Shown in pieces: positions 57,400 to 64,000 of a stretch of 64,000 bases of DNA. The notes beneath the pieces are model-generated. The model was given only the letters and a program-made list of their open reading frames with translations, was not told the origin of the DNA and made no database searches. This DNA comes from Hypericum androsaemum (taxonomy: Eukaryota > Streptophyta > Magnoliopsida > Malpighiales > Hypericaceae), in NCBI GenBank assembly GCA_963995505.1, contig OZ023193.1:620001-684000 (forward strand), given 5' to 3'. Every line of letters starts with the position of its first letter. The first letter of the stretch is position 1. The translations under genes and the position numbers were made by a program.

Positions 57400-60300
57400 C
57401 TATTTTTCTCCTCGCAACAGATGCTTGAATTCTGCAGAATCAGCTCCAACCTCGCTCAAAGCAGAGTAAAGCTTGGGCACGATCTTGGTCAGCATCAACT
57501 TGAACCCCACAGAAGTCGAGTTCTGAGTTTCCTCCTTCGTGGCAACTGAAGCATCTCCAGAAAGTGAGCCGATCAGATTGCCTCTCATGTACGCATCACA
57601 TGCCTTGAGAATATACCAACCGCGCCTCTTGAAATGATCTTTGATCAGCTCTTTGAAATCCTAAAATTCAATTATCCAAGAGATCATTACACGTTTATGT
57701 AATTGGGCCATATAACCAAAGAGATGGGTGATGAGTTGGATCATAGGATATTACCTTCGGGGGCCTTCTCATAAGATACATCATGGTTTTGAAGTTTAGC
57801 AGCAAAGCATTCTCGTTGTACTGCAATGAGTTCTTCTCACCCACGGATGTTCCGACCTGCTTATCGTACCCGGGTTCGTTGAAGTATGGCTTTGAATTTA
57901 GAACCAATCCCTGAAGTGAAACTAGCACCTGAAGGATGCTGGAAGACGTGGGATTCCATACTTCATTCGTGTTGCCACTCCAAGTATTCAAAAGACTGAG
58001 GCATACGTGTCCCCCTTCATACAAATTTGGATTTATCTTCCAACCGCCAGAATGATAGTATCCTAACTGCAACATTGTTCCATGGTGATGGATGGATAAG
58101 CAATTTCACATATGTACAACAAGAGACACAGAAAACTGAGTTCGAGATCATTGGTCTCACCGGAGGAACATTAGGATAGTCGGGAGCAAGATAAAAATCA
58201 AAGAAGAAAAGCCCGTCTTGATAGGGTGTCCCGGAGGGCCCAACTATGACTGCCCTTATGAGATCCATTCTATCTTCATATACTCGCACATAAATACCAT
58301 CTAATAAAACAAACATCAGTTAGTACTCTCGATGATGATGCAACAGACTTGCATGTAATAAACTCAACAACTACTTTACCAGGTAGGTTGTTCTCAAGTA
58401 TGCTCCAGTCTTGCTGCACTTTCTTGAGCCATTTCCTTCCATTGTTAACCTGGTTGCATAATAGAAACAGGACGACTAAGGCAGAGTCCAATTTCTCGCT
58501 TTTAATTATATAAAGGTTGGAAAATCGAAGAAGTTGTGATACCTTCCCACTTGTGCCAAGGAAATGATGATCCAGGGGATCTTTTGCTGCATCAAAATGT
58601 TTAAAATCGGGAGTTTGGTCATCTGAATTCAAAGCAGCGGCTTCCAGCCTCTCAGTTTCCAAGTTGCGTGACCCTTCTTCAGATAAATTTGATGTTATTG
58701 GGGCATTGTCATCAGCAAACTCCTCCTCCCCTTTTCGACCACCAGAATCATTAATATTGGTCATCCCCTGACCTCGAAGTTCATCTTCACCACGAGAAAA
58801 ATCATCTACATTCTTTCTCCACGAGAACAATATAGCAGCCAATCGTTTGACAAAGTCAATAGGAGCCAAAACAAGTGAAAGAGCTGGAATCCTTCCAAAG
58901 TAAATAGCAATCGATTCATTGTCATTGTCATTGTCTAGGTTAACAGCAAAAATTTCTTGATGTCCAACCTACACCAAAGATATGTTTAGTCAAAACTATG
59001 AGTATACTAACTTTTTTTTCGAGACGAGTCAGTATACTAATTGAAAAGAATCATTTGCGATAATACCGTTAGGAATTTTGTTTCGAGAAACCTTCTTTCT
59101 GTGAAAAATTGGAAAAAGAAAATATTAAGGGAAGCGGTTACGGATTCGAAATGTACCGTTGAAACTGTCCCATCAGCCCAGGTGACTTCGATATCTCCAT
59201 TCTTCAGACCGGTTATATCACCCACGCAAGACACATCTGTGAATGATGGAATCTCTCCGCCACTGTGCTTCTCAATCGTAGATGTAGCAAAAGAAACTGG
59301 TGACGATCGAAAGACCATGCCTCCATTGCGGTAGTTGTAATCTGGATGACTCTCCAGCTCATAGACGCTGATGATTTCCTCTGTGTCAAAATTGCCGGAA
59401 TCTTCCAACCATCTTACACAAGCTGTTCGTTCTTTTGAATTGACACTTTGGATAATCCCACAACATCTACGTCTAGTTTCCGAAATGTCATTATGTGCTT
59501 TTTCCCGGACATACTGTTGAGCAACCAAGTCAAAATCATTGCTGACCCTGTAAAATAGCAATTTTGAATCGATGCAATGTCCCATGGTTTTATTTTGCCA
59601 CAGCACCGAAACTTCTCTACTGGTATTGATAATCACATAGACTTGTTCAAAATTCTCCTTCTTTCTTCTCGGATTTGCATTAGTTTCAACCAGGTCCATT
59701 GGCTCTGATTCGCATCCATTTCTTTGTTGAGCTTCACTTCTAGCTGAATCTTGAGTGATGGAGGATGACCGCAGAACCGAGGGATGCAAAAAACACGAAG
59801 CACCTACTAGCCAATGTGTATGATCTAAACAAGATGAGACCTTTTTTAAATTCTTTGGACTTTGCTCTTTGGAAGGGGCGGTTGAACAATTGGGACCATA
59901 TCCAGAAGACGCTATCCACTTGACAAAAACTAGCCCAACAGTAACTTGGGTGACCGTTCCCTCCAATGGATTAGCTTTCCAGAAACTTGATAGCCACCAA
60001 GATTTTCTGAAAACTGACGATGAGCTAGCTCGTACGCGCTGACCGGGATAGTAAGCAAAATTTTCATCTGTAGGAACGAGATGTAGTGGATCTGCTTTTA
60101 TTACTTTGCATGAGGAACCATCGTCAGTTAAGACCGTGACATCGAGCAAAACATCGACAACTGTTCCCACCCAGGGGCCTAACACGACACAATCGCCTTT
60201 CAAGAACTCGAATGGATGTTTCAAATCTCTGGTTGAAACGTCTTTTAGTATGGATCCATCGGGAGCTAGCAAATCTGCTGAGACATTAACATCCTGAACG

Positions 60301-60551
60301 ACACCAAGCTGCCCAGTAGGGTCAGTAACATATGCCACTTTCTCCCCGTGCAAGAACAAGCGATCCACGAGCGTTATGTCATTGACATTCCAGAATTTTC
60401 TCTTGTAATCAAACAACAAAACCCTAACCTGCTGATCAGTCTCAAGATTCTCAGTCTTAGCTTGCTCGTTACATCCTCCATCATCGTTGTCATCCCCCTC
60501 CTCCTCATCGTCATCATATTCATATTCGTCTTTCGTCAACATCACCATCAC
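57400..60551 (-). CDS. PHO2/UBC23-type E2 ubiquitin-conjugating enzyme, near-complete copy
   Basis: Large plant E2 enzymes of this type carry a long N-terminal region with an E2 domain at the C-terminal side. Exons from the ATG at 60551 are 60551-59142, 58968-58543, 58449-58380, 58300-58161, 58066-57755 and 57660-57400; all have GT-AG borders and join in frame to an 872-residue protein. The N-terminal repeats show LVDRLFLHGEKVAYVTDPTG, GDCVVLGPWVGTV, YYPGQRVRASSSSVF and VTQVTVGLVFVKWIA. The E2 domain starts near residue 613, and the active-site cysteine lies in HVCLSLLNTW (about residue 704). A more upstream exon from ATG 60669 ends at a stop (60520) because of one extra base near 60532, so the ancestral start is frameshifted. 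Function from 60551 is possible but unproven; the 5' end is therefore uncertain. Confidence 0.8.
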
Positions 60552-60669
60552 AACCGGAAATCACTATCCCTATCAAGCCACTATTCTTATGTTTAACAGT
60601 ATCTTTCCGATAAAAGTCAGCAACTCCATGCAATTTCTTGACCACCTGATCAGCTCGATCACTATCCAT
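60520..60669 (-). pseudogene. Frameshifted ancestral first coding exon of the E2 gene
   Basis: The ATG at 60669 follows a TTTTGTTTTCAG acceptor and encodes DFYRKDTVKHKNSGLIGIVI, which aligns with copy 1 (FYRKDIVTHKNSGSIGIVI). In copy 1 the sequence continues smoothly into the acidic stretch. Here the segment GACGAAAGACGAATATG has one more base than the partner's GACGATGACGATTATG, which closes the frame at 60520-60522. Confidence 0.75.
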
Positions 60670-60702
60670 CTGAAAACAAAACCACGAGTAAGAAAGCGGC
60701 AA

Positions 60703-61640
60703 CTAAACACAAGTATGATATTTTTCTATGACTTATAAATTATCAACAACTATCTATTTCTAATAATCTAAACAGTCGGAACAAGAGATGATGATTAAGA
60801 AATCTAAACAAGTTTATCTAACCAAATAAAGTCAAAAGAGCATTTGGCCTAATTGCATAAGAATTTGCAAATATATTTTGCTAACTCTAACTATAGCGAT
60901 TTTGCCATCTAAATAATGATCAAATATATTAAAATCAATCTAAGCCAGGACACATGATTATTGATATTTAAATTTCAACAGAAAGCTAATATGTTACCTG
61001 CTAAAGAGGAAGTTTGTGATGCGTTACCAGTTAGACTTATTTTAAATTCTATCTTCTAAAAAAGGAAAATTTTTAATTGCTGCATTACCAGTTAGACTTA
61101 TTGTGCTGCGTTACCAGTTAGACTTAAATTCAATTTTAAGTTCTTGAGTTCGGACCCTCAAATAGTCCAGCCATCTTTTAGGGATCTAATCTGACTCAAA
61201 ACAGACACCAGTATTATAAACAAAAAAAATGATCGTCTCACAGATATGCCACAATAACTTACTTTTATCCACCAGCAACCAATCTACTAGTGATGAAATA
61301 ATTATGGTTTGACCAATAAATCTCAACTTTGAGTAAAATATTATGATAGATGTCTCTACGGAAAAAAAACATGCGTTTGCCTTTTGAAGATGAAACATAC
61401 TTTTATCTCAAAAAAGATGAACATACTTTTACCTAGTTAGATCGTCAACTAGTTCATCCTATGTTCTATCTGTAATATAATGAACAAACTAAAATATGAT
61501 AATCGACATAAACATGATACGAATATTTATGAGGCGCATAACGACGAGGAGAATAATACCTTAAAGACACACTCTCTAACTGGAGGGGACAAGAATTAGA
61601 ACAAATTGAGACGCCCGGCCTCCTCTATATATAAGAGTGA
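60703..61640. other. 5' flank or first intron of the E2 gene
   Basis: AT-rich sequence without coding frames. Because the exon at 60669 begins right after an acceptor-like sequence, part of this may be a 5' UTR intron. Confidence 0.45.
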
Positions 61641-61644
61641 GAAT

Positions 61645-61834
61645 ATCCTAATGTAGCTACAATTCTTAAGTAATTCAATCTCCGAGTCTCATTATATATA
61701 ATATATATTAGAAAAACCTAATGTAGCTAAACTTCTTAAGTAATTCAATTTCCGAATCCAATTATATATATATATAAGAGTTATAAAATACCAATATAAG
61801 CTAAACTTCGTATGCAATTCCGTCTCTGAATGAC

Positions 61835-61892
<58 letters not shown>

Positions 61893-62010
61893 TTAAAAAA
61901 AATCCTATTGTAGTTAAATTTCTTAAGTGATTCCTGAATCCCATTATATATATAAGAATAAGAATTAGAAAATTCTAACGTAACTTTGCAAGAGGGGGTT
62001 CCGCACTATT
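61645..62010. repeat. Tandem repeat of about 70-110-bp units
   Basis: Four to five diverged units contain CTAATGTAGCTAAACTTCTTAAG, with starts near 61649, 61719, 61790, 61904 and 61975 (the quoted core is a shortened form: TAATGTAGCTAAACTTC). Each ends in an AT-rich TATATA segment. A single related sequence (TAATGTAGCTAGGTAGTTCC) is in the other E2 copy near 32673, so the expansion is specific to this copy. Confidence 0.75.
61837..61889. repeat. TA microsatellite
   Basis: A run of about 26 TA units, embedded in the tandem repeat. Confidence 0.95.
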
Positions 62011-62188
62011 TGGGATGTAATATTATTATTAATAAAATTCACTTTAAAAAAATGAAAATTCTAATGTGACGAAACAGTTCCATCTTGTAATTCCATTCGG
62101 TTGTTGTATTGGGAAGGGATTTGCCCGAACTGTCAGAAAAAACATAGTGAGAGAGGCTCGACAGAGGTCCACTTCTGGTGTGGCTTTG

Positions 62189-62451
62189 TGTAACAAACCT
62201 AATTGTTGAATTAGGGTTTCAAGAACAAGAAAGGGGGAAATGGAAGAGTAGAAGAGAAGATAATGGGAAGAAGAAAGAGAGAAGGAAACACAAGTTCCAG
62301 AGAATTAGAAAATGTTTACAAAATATCCAGAATGATCCCTACTATTCATCCTACTTCTATTTATACCCTATTAAGGCGGTTTAGATGCCATATTACAATT
62401 CAATCCCTTAGTTCTCATCACTTCACAGTCTAGTCCTTCCCGTACGTTACA
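62189..62451 (-). repeat. 3' LTR of an LTR retrotransposon
   Basis: The 263-bp segment runs from TGTAACAAACC to CGTACGTTACA on the plus strand, with perfect TGTAAC/GTTACA ends. On the minus strand a purine tract GAAGGATGGAGT directly precedes it, and a TATA-like GGTATAAATAG near 62370 fits an LTR in minus orientation. It interrupts the duplicated E2 flank exactly after GTGTGGCTTTG. The other end of the element lies beyond the window. Confidence 0.8.
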
Positions 62452-62485
62452 ACTCCATCCTTCAAAAGAACCTTGGCCTCAAGGT

Positions 62486-62817
62486 TCACGGAACATCAAA
62501 ATTGAAACATTGTACTCGCTCGTGCACCCTAACTTCTCGTTGAACTTTGACAGAACCCAAAGTACACCAAACAATTGAGACTTGTGCCATTATCTGCTTA
62601 CCCTGCTGACTTGCAGCTAGATGAACCACACTTGCAGCCACCAATCTGAATGTAGTTCCAACACTTACAGGATCACAAGTGTGGATGCAAGTAACAAATT
62701 CGTCTTGCAGCAGCAGCATCCCATCAATAGTGATATTTGCAGCCTTATAAAATCTTGTAACAACAACTTCAGGATTGCAAAAGGGATAACAGATATATGA
62801 TGCACAAGAAGCTGTCA
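62486..62817 (-). CDS. Unrecognised second reading frame of the 62-64 kb element
   Basis: A frame of about 110 codons, shifted by one base relative to the longer upstream frame, ends 35 bp before the purine tract of the LTR. It contains ANITIDGMLLLQDEFVTC and VAASVVHLAAS. It could be the frameshifted C-terminal end of the upstream protein, or separate. No known domain is seen. Confidence 0.45.
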
Positions 62818-64000
62818 AAGGACCAATTTGGCAGCAGTAAACACTATGTCAAGCCCCTCTGTCAATTGGACACCCTTTCCTGCATTCGGCCTTAAAACAT
62901 ATATTAGCTTCTGAAATGTCTGATGCTGCCCTACATCAGCATGGTCTCCTGTGTGCTCAACTCCATTTCCTTCAAGCTCTTCACCTCTTGGGGACGGTAC
63001 AGGAAACATGAATCTGTAGTACAATGTTCTGAGCTCCACCTTAATTGTTCCCAATTTCTCAACTGATTTATCAAAAGGTATCAAACTATGTCCCAGCAAG
63101 GAATATGAATCTGTAGCTATATAAGGAGATAATTCAATAGCATGCTCCAATAGTTCATTAACATGTCCTGAATGTGCAGCTTCACATTGATCAAATTCAT
63201 ACTTCTGATGTAAAATCAACAAAATCCTAATAGTATCCTCTGTTTTCATCATAAGCAACGTTAAGACTTCAACGTAGTGTATCCCTTGTAACCAAACCAG
63301 CCAAGACTGCTGCTGAATTAGAAACCTTGGATCATAATTGCAGACCACCAGTAATATATCGTAGTCTTGCATAACTGCATAATATCCTAGTTGCTGAAAT
63401 TGTTGTGTAAAACATACGACATGTTTAGTAGTTTCCTGTCCTGCACAAACTAAAATAGCTAATACAGTCATATGTAAGTCAGCAGTATGACCAGTGGCAA
63501 GATCAACGAGTAACTTCAGCAACTCCCCCTTTAATGATTCACCAACTTTACCACCAAAAACAGTATCAACGTGCTGTAAGATTTTTGGAACAATTCTAGC
63601 ATCTAAACTCATCTTTTGTGTAAAGAATCTGTCCAAGTCCAAAGCCACCGATTGATCAGTCGTACAATTCTTGTCATTTTTCTTCAAAGAATAACAATGC
63701 CCTGCCTTTTTTTTGGGAACAAATGTAACAAAATCAAAATTGTTCATGCCTTGTATGAACAAATGAAACAATAGCTCTGGATCAGTACAACTGCTCTTTA
63801 CTTCTGCACTTGTATTAATGACTACGAGTCTCACTATCTGGCCAACCTCACCATAAGCAATAAAAGAACATCCAGGTCCTTCTTTCGACCGCCATTGCGG
63901 CCAAAACTGCCAAAATTGATGCTGGGCAGAGAAGTCTCTCCTTAATGCAGTAAAGGCTGTCATAGGATTGAGCTCACTCATAAACTCTTGCTGGTCATCA
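62815..64000 (-). CDS. Unrecognised protein in an LTR-retroelement, 5' end outside the window
   Basis: A minus-strand frame is open from the window edge (first ATG at 63981, DDQQEF codons before it) to a TGA at 62815-62817, at least 388 residues. It shows no reverse transcriptase, integrase, protease or gag motif that I recognise. Parts are FWPQWRSKEGPGCSFIAYGE, LLVVCNYDPRFLIQQQSW and YRFMFPVPSPRGEELEGNG. It lies between the LTR and the window edge, so it is likely the 3' part of an LTR element, in the place where an envelope-like or additional gene can be found. A captured host gene is the alternative. Confidence is only that a long coding frame is present. Confidence 0.5.
   Translation of the reverse strand, partial: DDQQEFMSELNPMTAFTALRRDFSAQHQFWQFWPQWRSKEGPGCSFIAYGEVGQIVRLVVINTSAEVKSSCTDPELLFHLFIQGMNNFDFVTFVPKKKAGHCYSLKKNDKNCTTDQSVALDLDRFFTQKMSLDARIVPKILQHVDTVFGGKVGESLKGELLKLLVDLATGHTADLHMTVLAILVCAGQETTKHVVCFTQQFQQLGYYAVMQDYDILLVVCNYDPRFLIQQQSWLVWLQGIHYVEVLTLLMMKTEDTIRILLILHQKYEFDQCEAAHSGHVNELLEHAIELSPYIATDSYSLLGHSLIPFDKSVEKLGTIKVELRTLYYRFMFPVPSPRGEELEGNGVEHTGDHADVGQHQTFQKLIYVLRPNAGKGVQLTEGLDIVFTAAKLVL

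Noticed and set aside
57400..60551. Calling the E2 gene fully intact
   Set aside because: One extra base near 60532 closes the frame from the conserved start at 60669, so I kept the 60551 start and lowered the confidence.

Overview
This is a stretch of plant nuclear genome, most likely from a eudicot. It is AT-rich, intron-containing and crowded with plant transposon families. Only one gene looks fully intact: a presenilin gene at 5.35-6.76 kb on the minus strand, with two exons, a 400-residue product and both catalytic aspartate motifs. A second host locus, a PHO2/UBC23-type ubiquitin-conjugating (E2) gene, is present as two diverged same-strand copies. The copy at 57.4-60.7 kb keeps its splice sites and the E2 active-site cysteine but carries a 1-bp frameshift near its 5' end. 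The copy at 28.9-32.2 kb is a pseudogene with an internal inversion, a nonsense codon and a 2-bp insertion. A two-exon nicastrin-like fragment lies at 47.9-48.2 kb, so pieces of two gamma-secretase subunits sit on one chromosome segment. A small unrecognised two-pass membrane protein at 24.6-25.0 kb has its 3' half repeated in inverted orientation just downstream, giving a hairpin of roughly 750 bp.

Most of the remaining sequence is mobile DNA. Four complete Mutator-like (MULE) elements and one remnant are recognised by long terminal inverted repeats; the complete ones have 9-bp target-site duplications. They fall into two families: one has ends starting GGGAAAAGT (12.2-13.5, 36.7 and 44.6-45.8 kb), the other has GGGTCCCT-containing ends (9.5-10.5, 13.8-20.0 and 51.2-52.3 kb). 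One of them carries the first exon of a deSI/PPPDE-type isopeptidase gene, a classic Pack-MULE capture. A complete Copia retrotransposon (14.3-19.3 kb, minus) is nested inside one MULE. A second Copia element (36.9-42.6 kb, plus) has four in-frame stops, a truncated 5' LTR and a deleted 3' LTR. There are also Copia fragments (25.7-26.5 and 43.0-43.3 kb), two solo LTRs (22.5-23.5 and 49.1-49.7 kb), a complete 627-bp TRIM element (50.5-51.1 kb), an Emigrant-like MITE (21.1-21.7 kb), a hAT-type MITE with 8-bp target duplication (46.8-47.4 kb) and several LINE remnants. The right end of the window is the 3' part of another LTR element carrying a long reading frame I do not recognise.

Three blocks are duplicated within the window, and insertions date themselves against the partner copy. 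The 1-1600 block recurs at 33.6-36.2 kb, where a 5'-truncated LINE is inserted with a 13-bp target duplication and the first copy is the empty site. The 28.2-28.8 kb block recurs at 44.1-47.4 kb, split by a 2.2-kb insertion and a hAT MITE. The E2 block recurs at 57.4-62.2 kb, ending exactly where the right-hand LTR element begins. No rRNA, tRNA or CRISPR feature was recognised.
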